Positions 45,696-55,189 of a stretch of DNA of 64,000 nt are shown here, piece by piece; the stretch's first letter is position 1, and each line of letters begins with the position of its first letter. Below the pieces are notes generated by a model. It was not told where the DNA came from and searched no databases. It saw nothing but the letters and a program-made list of their open reading frames with translations. Source of the DNA: Streptomyces canus (GTDB taxonomy: Bacteria; Actinomycetota; Actinomycetes; Streptomycetales; Streptomycetaceae). The stretch is from NCBI RefSeq assembly GCF_030816965.1, contig NZ_JAUSYQ010000002.1, positions 62,001 through 126,000 on the forward strand. Direction: 5' to 3'. The translations under genes were made by a program, and so were the position numbers.

Positions 45696-46274
45696 ATGGG
45701 CAGATGGGAACCAGGCGCACGCGAACGCCTCGTCGTGGCTGCCGTCGACCTGTTCACCGAGCAGGGGTACGACGCCACGACGGTCGCGCAGATCGCCGAG
45801 CGCGCAGGAGTCACCAAGAGCACCTTCTTCCGGCACTTCCCCGACAAGCGCGAGCTGCTGGTGGCCGGACAGGAGACGCTGAGCCGACTGCTGACCGAGG
45901 GGATCGCCGACGCGCCCGCTGACGCCAGCCCGCTCGAGGCGGTCGCCGCCGGTCTGGAGCGCGCGTCGAGCGCGATGGGCCCCATGAGCCGCGAGCTCGC
46001 GCCTCGCCTGAAGGCGGCCGTCGCCGCCAGCGCCGAACTTCAAGAGCGTGACGCCCTCAAGAGCGTCAGCCTCGCGGCCGCGATGACGACCGCTCTGGTC
46101 GCCCGCGGCATACCCGATCCGACCGCGGCTCTGGCGGGCGAGCTGGGCGTCCTCGCCTTCAAACGGGGATACGTCCAATGGTCCGAGGGCGACCGTGACG
46201 GCAAGGACGCGCTCGCCGGGTACACCCTGGCGGCCCTGGACGAACTGCGTGCCGCGAGCGCCTCGCTGGGCTGA
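45696..46274 (+). CDS. TetR-family regulator
   Basis: A 192-residue TetR. HTH at 8-52: RERLVVAAVDLFTEQGYDAT, TVAQIAERAGVTKSTFFRHF. The ligand domain ends LAGYTLAALDELRAASASLG. ATG 45696 with a weak TAGGATGG upstream. It is divergent from the epimerase gene and two 22-base palindromes cover the 87-base gap, so autoregulation and control of the epimerase are nearly certain in form. Confidence 0.93.
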   Translation: MGRWEPGARERLVVAAVDLFTEQGYDATTVAQIAERAGVTKSTFFRHFPDKRELLVAGQETLSRLLTEGIADAPADASPLEAVAAGLERASSAMGPMSRELAPRLKAAVAASAELQERDALKSVSLAAAMTTALVARGIPDPTAALAGELGVLAFKRGYVQWSEGDRDGKDALAGYTLAALDELRAASASLG

Positions 46275-46299
46275 CCGGCACCTCGCCCACCGTTCACGG

Positions 46300-46581
46300 A
46301 ACTGCGGCCGGAGCCGAATCAGAGATCCCCATCACGAGGGCGCCATCGCACGTCGTACCGCTCGGGAAAGGAACGCGAGGACGCGCGCGACGAACTGAAG
46401 GCACAGGTGCGGCTGCCTACAGACGCGAGCCGTCGGCTACGCGCCATCGCCGCCTGCACGGGCCTGAGTCCGGAGCAGGTTCTCGCCCAACTCGTGTGCC
46501 GATTGGGATTCCGCTCCCTGCCCAGCAGGCGGGCCACCATGCAACTCGCTCTGGTACACGGCCAGTTCAACCAGGAGGTGC
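46300..46581 (+). other. Unassigned fragment upstream of an IS256 start
   Basis: The plus strand has an open piece (ARDELKAQVRLPTDASRRLR, AIAACTGLSPEQVLAQLVCR) that looks helical and DNA-binding-like, possibly ribbon-helix-helix. No start or family is certain. Confidence 0.3.
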
Positions 46582-46655
46582 ATGATGGCCCTGTCCCAGC
46601 CCGACTTACTTCGGCTGCTGGAGTCACTGCGTTCGGCGGACGGACTCGAACGCCC
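46582..46655 (+). mobile_element. IS256-family (mutator) transposase, extreme N-terminus
   Basis: AGGAGGTG precedes ATGATG at 46582. The protein starts MALSQPDLLRLLESLRSADG LE, matching the first two dozen residues of Streptomyces IS256-type transposases, then runs into an IS110 fragment of opposite orientation. Confidence 0.55.
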
Positions 46656-47230
46656 GGTCCGTGGCCGCGGCCTGCTGCGCCACGTCGTCGAAGCGCTGCG
46701 CGCCGAGCCACGCGTGGTGCGCCGGCCTCCACGTGACCCCGCCGCTCCACACGAGCCCTTGGCGCAGCAGCAGTTTGCTCACCCGATGGCGAGCACGCAT
46801 CAGATCTCCGCGCACATCCTCGCGGGTCGGCACCAGATCTCGGGCAGCTTCTTCGGCCGGAGACGGCACCCGCACCGCGGTGAACTCGTCCAGACGCAGC
46901 AGCTTCGCCAGGTGCAGAGCGTCGCGTGCATCGGTCTTCACCCGCTCACCGGCCGGACGCTGCAGTCTCGAGGGCGCGAGCCCCTCGCGGCGTATCCCCG
47001 CTGCCCACAGCGCCCGGGCCAGGTCGAAGCCGGTCGGCCCGGCTTCGTAGGCCACCGCGGCTGGACCGGGCAGGCAAGTGATCCACCCCAGGACTTCAGC
47101 ATGCTGCGGCGTGAGCCGACAGCGGATCAATTCCCGGTCACCGTGTCGATCCCGCACGCCACCACGCTGCGGGCATGCACATCCAACCCGACGCTCGTGC
47201 GCTCAGAAAACACCGGGCCTCCCCCAAATG
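46656..47230 (-). mobile_element. IS110-family transposase, N-terminal half
   Basis: From about 47220 the minus strand encodes SERTSVGLDVHARSVVACGI D, then after a shift RCRLTPQHAEVLGWITCLPG, AVAYEAGPTGFDLARAL, and TDARDALHLAKLLRLDEFTA. LDVH and the KTDARDA motif are two of the DEDD catalytic blocks of IS110. The C-terminal Ser domain is missing. Confidence 0.8.
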
Positions 47231-47498
47231 TAGGCACTACAGGCCAGGCTGCGCCCGGCCGGCAACTCACGACAACTTGCGAGCGAGGCCCGGGCTCACA
47301 ACCGGCACCCACCCACATACCGTCTGGCTAGGACACGGGCACCTGTACCTGCCGCGCGACGAACTCCACGGCCTCGCCCGGCAGCTCGGACCGGCCCCGG
47401 ACGGCCTGCGCTGCGGTGCGCCCAACGCACAGTGAGTGACCTTCCCAAAGGCCCATGCCGGGCTGAACAGCCTGCCGGCCCCGGAACCAGGCGATCCT

Positions 47499-48368
47499 CT
47501 AACGGTCCGAAATCGGGTGGTCGGGGGTTTGCGCTGCCCATGAGGCGAGGATGCGCAGACGGTCGTGGCTGGGTGTGCTGGGCTCGGCGGTCAGGGTGAT
47601 GAGCTGCTGGTCGGGGTCGTCGGTGGAGGTGAGGAAGGACCAGTCGAGGGTGAGCGGGCCGACAACCGGATGGTTCAGCGTTTTCGTGCCCGATCCCTGC
47701 GTGGCGACGCGGTGGGCGCCCCACCAGCGCCGGAAGTCGGGGTCCTGAAGCGACAGCTCGTCCACCAGTTCGGCCAGCCGCGGATCTTTCGGATCGCGGG
47801 CGGCTTCCATGCGCAGCTGTGCCAGGGTCATCTGCGCTACCCAATCCCAATCCGGGTACAGCGCTCTGATGGCCGGTTCGCAGAAGACCAGCCGTACGAA
47901 GTTGCGCTTCTTCTCAGGGATTCGCGCGAAGTCGGTGAACAGGGCGGCCGCCATGGCATTCCAGGCGAGGATGTCTGTGCGGCGCCCCAGGACGACGGCC
48001 GGTGTGGTGGAGAGGTCATTTAGGAGGCGCTGCAGCTGCGGCTGGACCTTCTGCGTGGTGCTCCGATGCGGCCGGGCGGCGTCTCGACCGGACAGTTCGA
48101 ACATGTAGGCACGCTCACCGTCGTCGAGTTGAAGGACACGCGCGAGGGTGTCAAGCACCGGTTCGGAAGCCTGGCGGCGGCCCTGCTCCAGGCGCGTGTA
48201 GTAGTCGGGGCTGATCGACGCCAGCAAGGCCACCTCCTCACGGCGCAGGCCCTTGACTCTGCGCCTGCCGGCCGAATCAGGCAGCCCCACTTCGGCCGGG
48301 CTCAGCTCTGTGCGCCGTGCCTTCAGGAAGGCGCCCAGTTCGCTGTCGTGGGCGTTGTTGCTGCTCAT
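47499..48368 (-). CDS. XRE-family regulator with MmyB-like ligand domain
   Basis: A 289-residue paralogue in architecture of the regulator at 10751-11671. HTH: LGAFLKARRTELSPAEVGLP, LRREEVALLASISPDYYTRL, EQGRRQASEPVLDTLARVLQ. The sensor: LLNDLSTTPAVVLGRRTDIL AWN and TLNHPVVGPLTLDWSFL. ATG 48368 lies at the family start. Divergent from an alpha/beta hydrolase (231-base gap), its probable target. A far-upstream GTG frame extension is not real. Confidence 0.92.
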   Translation of the reverse strand: MSSNNAHDSELGAFLKARRTELSPAEVGLPDSAGRRRVKGLRREEVALLASISPDYYTRLEQGRRQASEPVLDTLARVLQLDDGERAYMFELSGRDAARPHRSTTQKVQPQLQRLLNDLSTTPAVVLGRRTDILAWNAMAAALFTDFARIPEKKRNFVRLVFCEPAIRALYPDWDWVAQMTLAQLRMEAARDPKDPRLAELVDELSLQDPDFRRWWGAHRVATQGSGTKTLNHPVVGPLTLDWSFLTSTDDPDQQLITLTAEPSTPSHDRLRILASWAAQTPDHPISDR

Positions 48369-48599
48369 AGGCACAAGTCTTACAGACAGCCATGCCCGTG
48401 ACAGGGGGCCAGGCGTGTCCCAGGACAGCGTTGTCCGGGGACAGAACACGCCCCTTACCCACCCGCGTACGACGTGCCAGCGTCGGTGACGTGACCGGCG
48501 GACGGGCCGCCCGAGGCGGGAGGCCCCGTCAGAGGAATCCGTCTCGTCCGCAGTCACAGCATTTCCCATTTCCCACCTGCACCCAGGAGACACAGAAAC

Positions 48600-49517
48600 A
48601 TGAAGGCCAACGTCACCTTCCCCAGTAACAATCTCGCCATCGCCGGGATTCTCTTCACCCCCGGTGATCACATCGACGGCCGGTTGCCGGCCGTTGTCAT
48701 CTCCCATCCGGGAGGCGGCGTGAAGGAGCAGAGCCCGAGTATCTACGCCGAGCGTCTGGCCGGTGCCGGGTTCGCCGCGCTCGTCTTCGACGCCGCCCAC
48801 CAGGGCGAGAGCGAGGGCGAGCCGCGGGGTCTCGAGAACCCCTTCCAGCGGGCCGAGGACATCAAGTCCGCCGTGTCCTACCTGACCACCCGTGACGACA
48901 TCGCCCCAGACCGCATCGGGGCTCTGGGCATCTGTGCGTCCGGCGGTTACGTCCCCTACGCCGCGCAGACCGACCGCCGCATCAAGGCCGTCGCCACGGT
49001 CAGCGCCGCGGACCTCGGGTCGGCGTTCCGTGAGGGACTGGGCCGCACCCAGGACCCGGCGATCCTCCAGGCCATGCTCGACCAGGCCGGTGCGGCGCGC
49101 ACCGCGGAAGCACGCGGCGCGGCCCCGCATCTGGCGGCATGGATTCCCGACAACGCTGAGGAGCTGCTGGAGACCGAAACCAGGCAGTTCCGGGAGACGT
49201 TCGAGTTCTACCGCACCCCGCGCGGCCACCATCCTCGCGCGAACCAAGGATGGGTACTGCGCAGCATCGACCTGATCGCCCAGTACGACTCGTACGCGAT
49301 GATCCGACTCATCTCGCCCCGGCCCCTGCTCATGATCGCCGGTTCGGAAGCAGAGAGCGCCTACTTCAGCCGAGAAGCGATCGAGCAGGCAGCCGAGCCC
49401 AAGGAACTGGTCGTCATCGACGGTGCCACGCATATCGACCTGTACGACAAGGACGAATACGTGACCCCCGCCGTCGCCAAGCTCACCGAGTTCTTCGGCA
49501 AGCACCTGGCCGAGTAA
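48600..49517 (+). CDS. Alpha/beta hydrolase, dienelactone-hydrolase-like with Cys/Ser elbow
   Basis: A 305-residue hydrolase. LPAVVISHPGGGVKEQSPSI is the oxyanion segment, VFDAAHQGESEG the acid-side turn, and ALGICASGGYVPYAAQTD the nucleophile elbow, where Cys112 occupies the position usually filled by Ser and Ser114 is near. Asp in LLMIAGSEAESAY region and His in IDGATHIDLYD complete the triad. It resembles the YcjY/DltD-like group of uncharacterised hydrolases. ATG 48600 has CAGGAG upstream. Divergent from the XRE regulator. Confidence 0.88.
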   Translation: MKANVTFPSNNLAIAGILFTPGDHIDGRLPAVVISHPGGGVKEQSPSIYAERLAGAGFAALVFDAAHQGESEGEPRGLENPFQRAEDIKSAVSYLTTRDDIAPDRIGALGICASGGYVPYAAQTDRRIKAVATVSAADLGSAFREGLGRTQDPAILQAMLDQAGAARTAEARGAAPHLAAWIPDNAEELLETETRQFRETFEFYRTPRGHHPRANQGWVLRSIDLIAQYDSYAMIRLISPRPLLMIAGSEAESAYFSREAIEQAAEPKELVVIDGATHIDLYDKDEYVTPAVAKLTEFFGKHLAE

Positions 49518-49559
49518 CTGCCCGCCACTCCGGACCCACGGGCAGCAGAGATAGCCATC

Positions 49560-49965
49560 TCGTGCGCGCCACCCAGCACATCCTCGACGTGCTCGACGTC
49601 CTCCATCGCGATCGTCTCGCCGTGCGCATCCACGATGGCGCGTTCTCCGCGATGGCCCTCACCGCCCGTCACCCCGCGCACCGGCGAGTTGCTGTCCACA
49701 GTGAAGTTCATGGTGCAGACCCTCGCCGCCGCCGGCGAACTCGAGCGAGACCTTCAACGCGAGCTGACCTACGACGTGTTGCGGGCCACGAGGGCCAAGG
49801 GCAGCAAGGGTGCCCACCGCCCGGCCGTCGCTGCCGGGAAGACCGCCGCTGAGCGCACCGCGTACCTGGAAGGCCGCTCCATCGCCGCCCTCCGCTCGCG
49901 AAACCGGCGTCAGCCGCGGCGCCATCCGCACGGCCGTCGCTGGCCTCATGCCCCGACGGCATGAC
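49560..49965 (+). mobile_element. Serine recombinase (resolvase), C-terminal remnant
   Basis: Frames read TGELLSTVKFMVQTLAAAGE, LERDLQRELTYDVLRATRAK and, after a shift, SARETGVSRGAIRTAVAGLM. This is the E-helix and the HTH of a Tn3-type resolvase/invertase (YLEGRSIAALA..VSRGAIRTA). The N-terminal catalytic Ser domain is absent or decayed. Confidence 0.7.
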
Positions 49966-50472
49966 CGTACGCACGCGGCCAGGGCTACACCCTGCGCCTC
50001 AGCGCCATGTGTCCGGTCCGCCGCCAGCTCCTCGCCCGCTGCCAGCCCCTCGACGGCATTCGCGGTATGGCGACGGTTCTCTTGGTCGAAAACCCGTCTA
50101 CCAGGAGCTTCATGTGTCTGCCACGACAAGTGCCCAGCCGACGCGGGAGGTTGGGGTATAAAAAGGGGCGTAACGCGGCTCAGTGCAGTCAACGACCAGG
50201 TCGCAGGGATCGGCGCGAGGTCGTACGCGGCCCCCGTTACCTTTTTCGTGGCTCCGCAATGGGGCTACCGGCCTTCGGGTCCGACATGACTTCCCCCCTT
50301 GTTGTTCATGATCCGGGGGGGGTGGTGCCACCGGGCCTGGAGGCATCGACGGACCGCTGATGAGGGGCTTGAGCTCCGGCTTCACCCGGGCCGGAAGAGC
50401 TCTCCGTAACGTGGATGTGGCAGCTCGATGCCGAGGCAAGGCCGGACGAAAGCGTGATGGAGGGGCCTGCAC
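49966..50472. other. Gene-poor interval
   Basis: Fragments without recognisable domains, including a G8 run near 50318. No gene is supported. Confidence 0.4.
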
Positions 50473-50945
50473 GTGATCGACACCGGCGCCATCGACGTCT
50501 TCCTCGGCCTGGACGTCGGCAAGGGCGAACACCACGCCACCGCCGTCACACCGGCCGGGAAGAAGGCGTTCGACAAGCGACTGCCCAACACCGAACCCAA
50601 GCTCCGCGAACTGTTCGCGAAACTCCAGGCCAGGCACAAAACGGTGCTTGTCGTGGTCGACCAACCGGCCTCCATCGGTGCCTTGCCGCCGTCGGTCGCG
50701 AGGGACATGGGCTGTCCGGTCGCCTACCTGCCGGGCCTGACGATGCGGAGGATCGCCGACCTCTACCCAGGTGAGGCGAAGACCGACGCGAGGGATGCGT
50801 TCATCATCGCGGACGCGGCCCGCGATGCCCCACACGCTGCGGGCGATCGATGGCGAGGACGAGACCATCGCCGAGCTGGAGAGGATCGTTGGGTTCGACG
50901 ACGACCTGGCCGACGAGGCCACCAGGGTGCGCCTGCTTGCCATGG
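50473..50945 (+). mobile_element. IS110-family transposase, N-terminal part
   Basis: GTG 50473 starts MIDTGAIDVFLGLDVGKGEH, with catalytic LDVGK, followed by LVVVDQPASIGALPPSVARD and AKTDARDAFIIADAAR (second DEDD block). After one shift it continues PHTLRAIDGEDETIAELERI and FDDDLADEATR. The frame then passes straight into a Tn3 fragment. Different subgroup from the IS110 at 46.7-47.2 kb. Confidence 0.85.
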
Positions 50946-50949
50946 TCGA

Positions 50950-51339
50950 CCCGATGGACGACACCTACCGCCGCCTGATGAACCGGCAGCTGACCGTGCA
51001 GGAGTCCCGCCACCGCCTCGCTCGCGCGATCTGCAACGGTGGCCGGGGTCAGATCCGCCAGGCGTACCGCGAGGGCCAGGAGGACCAGCTCGCCGCCCTC
51101 GGCCTGGCCCTCAATGCCGTGGTGCGGAATACGCGCTACCTGGACGCGACTGTCGCTCAGCTCCGCGCGGAGGACCACGACATCAAGGACGAGGACGTTG
51201 CCCGCCGCTCAAGGACCGGCACATCAACTTCCCCGGCCGCTACCTGTTCAACATCAAATCCAGCGGCCCCGGGCAGGGCCTGCGCCCGCTGTACGACCCG
51301 GGCACCGCCGAGGACGCCGAGGACGCCGACGGCGAGTAG
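50950..51339 (+). mobile_element. Tn3-family transposase (TnpA), C-terminal remnant
   Basis: RRLMNRQLTVQESRHRLARA, ICNGGRGQIRQAYREGQEDQ and LAALGLALNAVVRNTRYLDA are the conserved C-terminus of Tn3-type TnpA, including the final catalytic Glu region. One shift near 51205 leads to PLKDRHINFPGRYLFNIKSS and the natural end at 51339. With the resolvase relic at 49.6-50 kb it suggests a dead Tn3-type unit. Confidence 0.85.
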
Positions 51340-51430
51340 CCGTGAGGTCGGCCTGCAGGGGTCAGCGAATGGCCAGGCGGCCACAGCCTCTTTTCTTGAG
51401 CGCACGATCCAGATAGGTTACGGTGGGGTC

Positions 51431-52009
51431 ATGGCAAGGACCCGGGAGTTCGACACCGAGGCAGCGGTGAGTCGCGCGATGGAGCTGTTCTGGACGCGCG
51501 GCTATGAGGCCACCTCGGTACGCGACCTGACCGGGCACCTGGGGATCGGGCAGGGGTCCTTGTATGCCGCGTTCGGCGACAAGGACGGCCTGTACCGGGC
51601 AGCGCTGGAGCACTACCGCACCACCCTCGCGGCGGCCGCCCTGCGCAGTCTGGAGGAGGGGGTGGACGCCCGGTCGGCGATCCGCACGATGCTGGTCGAG
51701 CGGGTCCGGATCGCTGTGGAGGACAACGGCCGGGGCTGCCTGGCGGTCAATGCCGCCTGCGAGCGCCTGCCGGAGGATGCAGCGACCCGGCGCACCGTGC
51801 GCGACATGCAGGACGCCAGTCGGGACGCGCTTGGCGAAGTGCTGCGGGTCGCGTCGGAGCGGGGCGAGATCGCGAAGCGGCACGACCCGTACACCCTCGC
51901 CGCTTTCCTCGTCACCTTCCTCAACGGACTGCTCGTCTCCTCGAAGATCACGCCGGACGTCCGCGCCCTCGAACCCCTTGTGGAGGTCGCGCTGGCCGCC
52001 CTCGACTGA
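51431..52009 (+). CDS. TetR-family regulator
   Basis: A 192-residue TetR of the TetR_C_16/ComR-like group. HTH: EAAVSRAMELFWTRGYEATS, VRDLTGHLGIGQGSLYAAFG. Cys residues in NGRGCLAVNAACERLPED are typical of the group that senses electrophiles. ATG 51431 follows GGTGGGG. The next two genes run in the same direction. GATCCAGA occurs both upstream of this gene (51408) and upstream of the next (52039), a possible shared operator half-site. Confidence 0.9.
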   Translation: MARTREFDTEAAVSRAMELFWTRGYEATSVRDLTGHLGIGQGSLYAAFGDKDGLYRAALEHYRTTLAAAALRSLEEGVDARSAIRTMLVERVRIAVEDNGRGCLAVNAACERLPEDAATRRTVRDMQDASRDALGEVLRVASERGEIAKRHDPYTLAAFLVTFLNGLLVSSKITPDVRALEPLVEVALAALD

Positions 52010-52019
52010 CTTTTTCATG

Positions 52020-52046
52020 TCCTGAATCTGTATCAGGTGATCCAGA
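52020..52046. promoter_or_regulatory. Candidate operator/promoter upstream of the 426-aa gene
   Basis: CCTGAATCTGTATCAGG is an imperfect inverted repeat (CCTGA..TCAGG) followed by TGATCCAGA, which matches bases just upstream of the tetR start. It could be the TetR binding site. Confidence 0.45.
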
Positions 52047-52120
52047 AAAACCGCCGGTGCCTACTCGGACACGGGATCCGGCGACCCTTCCCCGCTTCAT
52101 TCGAAGACTTCGGAGGACCC

Positions 52121-53401
52121 ATGCCCCACGCACCCGCCCCGAGTGCGCCCGCTCTCGGCGGAAGCCACTGGAACACCTTCCCCGCGGCCGGCACCACCCT
52201 GACCGCCCGCGACTTCTTCACGGCCACCGAGCCGCTGCTCCAGGGCATCATCGACGACAACGCCCTCACCAGCGCCGACAGCGAGGTGCTGGAGGACCAA
52301 ATCCGCGCGACACTTGCCCTCGGCACCCGGGAGACCTCCCTCCCGCTGTCCCTGGGCCCGGACAGTGCCTCGGCAGCACGCGAACTTGGCGCGCAGGCCG
52401 AGACGATTGGCCAGGAGCTCGGCTCTTGGGCCACCGAGGCGCTGGAGAGGCTGCTCACCGATCCGGTACGTCTGCCCGCCGGCCCGCTGGTCGTCCGCAG
52501 CCACTGCTACGGCCACCTGCTCACCCCTCCCGCAGCCGATCTGCTCCGCGGACGTCGCGGTGGACCGGTCACGATGCAGCTCTACAACGAGTGGCTCCAC
52601 CAGATCGTCCTGCTGCGCGACGCCCTGCTGCCCTTCACCAACTGGCAGGACGTCCCGCTCCTGATCACCCCGACCGGACTACGGCACACCGAACCGGCCC
52701 GCGACGCGTTCCTCACCGAACTCCTGGTCCGCCAGATCCGGCACACCAGCATCGTGGCCTTCGCCCGCAACGTCGTCACCGGCGCCTCCGGCCCGGCCGG
52801 CTACGGCTTCGAGGCGGGTGGCGGCACCGCCCTGCCCGCCCTCCTCGACCAGCCCCCTCTGACCGCACCCCGGCACCTGTCGGCCTGGCGCCCCGACTCG
52901 GCCGTCGGTGAAGTCGCCACGTATGTCCCCGAGGTGCAGGACTATTACGCCGCACCCCGCACCCTCGTCGAGGACCTGCCGCCCGCCACCACCACATCCG
53001 GCCCGCTCACCGCCCGTACCGTCACCGCGCCGGTCACCAATGGGACCCGCACCGCCCGCATCGAGGTCACCCACGACGGCACCACCGCCCACGTCGACCT
53101 CGGCCAAGCCCTGCGCGGCCACCGCTTCACCCAGCGTGAGGACCCCGCCGCAGGCGACGCATCCGGCACCGCCGACGCATGGTCCGCGCTGCGCGCGCCG
53201 GGACTGGTGTGGACGCAGAGCGGCGAAGCCACCCTGGACGCCACCGGTCAGGACGACCTCGTCGTACTGGCCCTGCTCGGCAGGCTCTACCCGGAGAACG
53301 TCACCCTGCGCCCCGTCGGCCGCTCCGCTGCCCGGACAACCTCGGACGGCACCGGACCGAGCCGCCTGGTGACCCTCGTCGACCCCGCGCAAGCCCACTG
53401 A
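52121..53401 (+). CDS. Unrecognised 426-residue protein
   Basis: ATG 52121 follows CGGAGGA. I do not recognise a family. The N-terminal 230 residues look helical and globular (TARDFFTATEPLLQGIIDDN, LVVRSHCYGHLLTPPAADLL, MQLYNEWLHQIVLLRDALLP FTN), and the C-terminal part is beta-rich (RTARIEVTHDGTTAHVDLGQ AL). No signal peptide, no membrane helix, no evident catalytic motif except a conserved-looking RSHCYGH. It sits between a TetR gene and an alpha/beta hydrolase gene (39 bases downstream), so it likely acts with the hydrolase under TetR control. Codon use is normal, so it is probably expressed. Confidence 0.75.
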   Translation: MPHAPAPSAPALGGSHWNTFPAAGTTLTARDFFTATEPLLQGIIDDNALTSADSEVLEDQIRATLALGTRETSLPLSLGPDSASAARELGAQAETIGQELGSWATEALERLLTDPVRLPAGPLVVRSHCYGHLLTPPAADLLRGRRGGPVTMQLYNEWLHQIVLLRDALLPFTNWQDVPLLITPTGLRHTEPARDAFLTELLVRQIRHTSIVAFARNVVTGASGPAGYGFEAGGGTALPALLDQPPLTAPRHLSAWRPDSAVGEVATYVPEVQDYYAAPRTLVEDLPPATTTSGPLTARTVTAPVTNGTRTARIEVTHDGTTAHVDLGQALRGHRFTQREDPAAGDASGTADAWSALRAPGLVWTQSGEATLDATGQDDLVVLALLGRLYPENVTLRPVGRSAARTTSDGTGPSRLVTLVDPAQAH

Positions 53402-53440
53402 CACCCGCATCGCGAAGTACACCGAGAAGGTTGAAACCTG

Positions 53441-54319
53441 ATGTTCGACCATAACGGAACACCCGTCCGCACGGGCCGAGCCAGCGTGAACGGAACGAGT
53501 CTGCACTACCGCACAGCCGGGTCCGGCCCGGCGGTGGTGCTCCTGCATGGCGTGCCCAAGACCAGCTACCACTGGCGCCACCTCGTCCCGAAGCTGACGC
53601 CCCACTACACCGTCGTCGCCCCGGACCTTCGCGGTCTCGGCGACTCCGCCCGCCCGTCGGACGGCTACGACTCCGCGACGATGAGCGACGACATCGCCGA
53701 GCTGATGAGAAACCTCGGACACGAGACATACGCCGTGGCGGGCGAGGACTGGGGAGCGGTGATCGGCTACCAGCTCGCCGCCCGCCACCGCGACCGTGTC
53801 ACCGCTCTCGTGTTCGCCGAGGCCCTGTTCCCCGGCTTCGGCTTCGAGGACCACACAGCCCTCACCCCCGAGAACATCTCCAGCGGCATGCACCTGTGGC
53901 ACGTGGGCTTCTACTTCCAGCCGGACATACCCGAGATGCTGATCGCCGGACACGAGCGCGAGCTGATCACCTACATGATCAAGTACGAGCGCAGCCGGCC
54001 CGACAGCGCCACCCCCGACGCGCTCGACGAATACGTGCGCTGCTACTCCATGCCCGGCGGAATCCGCGCGATGCTCTCCATCTACCGGGCCATGCTCGTC
54101 AACGCCGAACAGAACCGCCAGACCGCACAGAAGAAACTGGACCTCCCGGTTCTGGCCCTCGGCGGATCCGCGTTCATCGGCGACCGCAACGAGTCCCAGA
54201 TGCGACTCATGGTCCACGACGTCACCGGACACACCTTCGACGCCGGCCACGACCTCGCAGAGGAAGTACCCGACGAGATGGCCGACGTCCTCCTGCCGTT
54301 CCTGGCCGCGCACCAGTAA
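53441..54319 (+). CDS. Alpha/beta hydrolase, epoxide-hydrolase/dehalogenase type
   Basis: A 292-residue hydrolase with Asp103 nucleophile in VAGEDWGAVIGYQ (not Ser), the mark of epoxide hydrolases and haloalkane dehalogenases. HGVPKTSYHWRHL is the oxyanion loop and DLRGLGDSARP the following turn. The base His lies in FDAGHDLAEEVPDEM. Relatives hydrolyse epoxides or C-halogen bonds. It follows the 426-residue gene by 39 bases and shares its direction, so one operon with the TetR gene is likely. Confidence 0.9.
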   Translation: MFDHNGTPVRTGRASVNGTSLHYRTAGSGPAVVLLHGVPKTSYHWRHLVPKLTPHYTVVAPDLRGLGDSARPSDGYDSATMSDDIAELMRNLGHETYAVAGEDWGAVIGYQLAARHRDRVTALVFAEALFPGFGFEDHTALTPENISSGMHLWHVGFYFQPDIPEMLIAGHERELITYMIKYERSRPDSATPDALDEYVRCYSMPGGIRAMLSIYRAMLVNAEQNRQTAQKKLDLPVLALGGSAFIGDRNESQMRLMVHDVTGHTFDAGHDLAEEVPDEMADVLLPFLAAHQ

Positions 54320-54481
54320 CCGCACCCGGCCGCCGAGGTCGGCGATCTGAAGCGGCCCGGGACGGCGAGGCCCTCGTGCCTGAGACGAACGATCTGGTTC
54401 CGCACAGCCACGAGGCCCCCTCGACCCCACCAGCGCCCGGGCGCTCTCCAAGCACTCCTCAGCGAAACGAAATTGAGCACC

Positions 54482-54715
54482 ATGCGCAATCCTGGAAACC
54501 CGGGAAGACACCGGCCCGCGCTGATACTGCCGTGCTCTCCTGCGCAACGTTCACGGCCCGAGTCGCCGAATACATCCTGACGGGACAGCTCGACCTCGTC
54601 GCCCAAGGGCTCGGAGTCAGTGAGGCGGCTACAGGCCAGCTCGTCACCGTCTTCGCTCTCCCGGATGGGCTGCTGACGCCCGTTCTTGCCGTGATGACGG
54701 CTCAAGATCGCTGAT
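54482..54715 (+). pseudogene. MFS transporter, N-terminal remnant
   Basis: ATG 54482 (MRNPGNPGRHRPAL) shifts into LLSCATFTARVAEYILTGQL DL, then GVSEAATGQLVTVFALPDGL LTPVLAVMT, the first two helices of an AraJ/Cmx-like exporter. It then ends in a stop. Confidence 0.6.
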
Positions 54716-54736
54716 GAGAATTCTGGCCGACCGCGC

Positions 54737-55101
54737 CTACGGATGCGTGTCCGTGATCGCGATGACCTCGTCGAGGTGGTCCAGGGCGGCCTGCAGGTCG
54801 TCGATCTTGGCCTGGATGCGCTCGCGCTCGGCTCGCAGCATGGCTCGTTGCCCGGCGTCGGTGTGCCCGTAGTCCCAGCACGGAAGGAGTTCGGTGATCC
54901 TTCGGCTGGTCAGGCCGGCGGCGAACATCTGCTGGAAGAAGCGGACCAGGGGGTGGCGTCCTGCCGGTACAGGCGCCGGCCGGACGGGCTGCGCTCCGCG
55001 ATGAGCAGCCCATGCTGCTCGTAGTAGCGCACGGCGCGCACTGAGACGCCTGCACCCCGTGCCACCTCGCCGATGCGGATCAACCGCTCGGCCGCGGCCA
55101 C
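54737..55101 (-). pseudogene. MerR-family regulator with one frameshift
   Basis: GTG 55101 (VAAAERLIRIGEVARGAGVS) begins a MerR HTH: VRAVRYYEQHGLLIAERSPS, GRRLYRQDA. A shift near 54960 leads to LVRFFQQMFAAGLTSRRITE, LLPCWDYGHTDAGQRAMLRA and the coiled-coil helix ERERIQAKIDDLQAALDHLD EV, ending at 54737. Except for the indel it is complete. A single Cys lies in the effector region. Divergent from the SDR at 55190, whose promoter has MerR features. Confidence 0.82.
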
Positions 55102-55150
55102 TGTGACAGTCGTGGTGATTCCTCTCACCCCTGGGCCTGAGGACCAGCAC

Positions 55151-55181
55151 TTGCCTCTGACGTTGGCGTCAGGTTTTAGCG
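55151..55181 (+). promoter_or_regulatory. MerR-type promoter (19-bp spacer) of the SDR gene
   Basis: TTGCCT (55151-55156) and TTAGCG (55176-55181) are separated by 19 bases, the long spacer that MerR activators remodel. The spacer contains the dyad CTGACG-ttgg-CGTCAG at 55157-55172, exactly where MerR would bind. Confidence 0.7.
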
Positions 55182-55189
55182 TACGGGAC

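Noticed and set aside
44412..46274. 620-codon frame ending with the TetR gene
   Set aside because: Only the part from 45696 is a protein; the upstream part is antisense to the epimerase and crosses the operators.
47499..49505. 668-codon minus-strand frame extending the XRE regulator
   Set aside because: Residues before 48368 are antisense to the intact hydrolase; the real start is at the family N-terminus.
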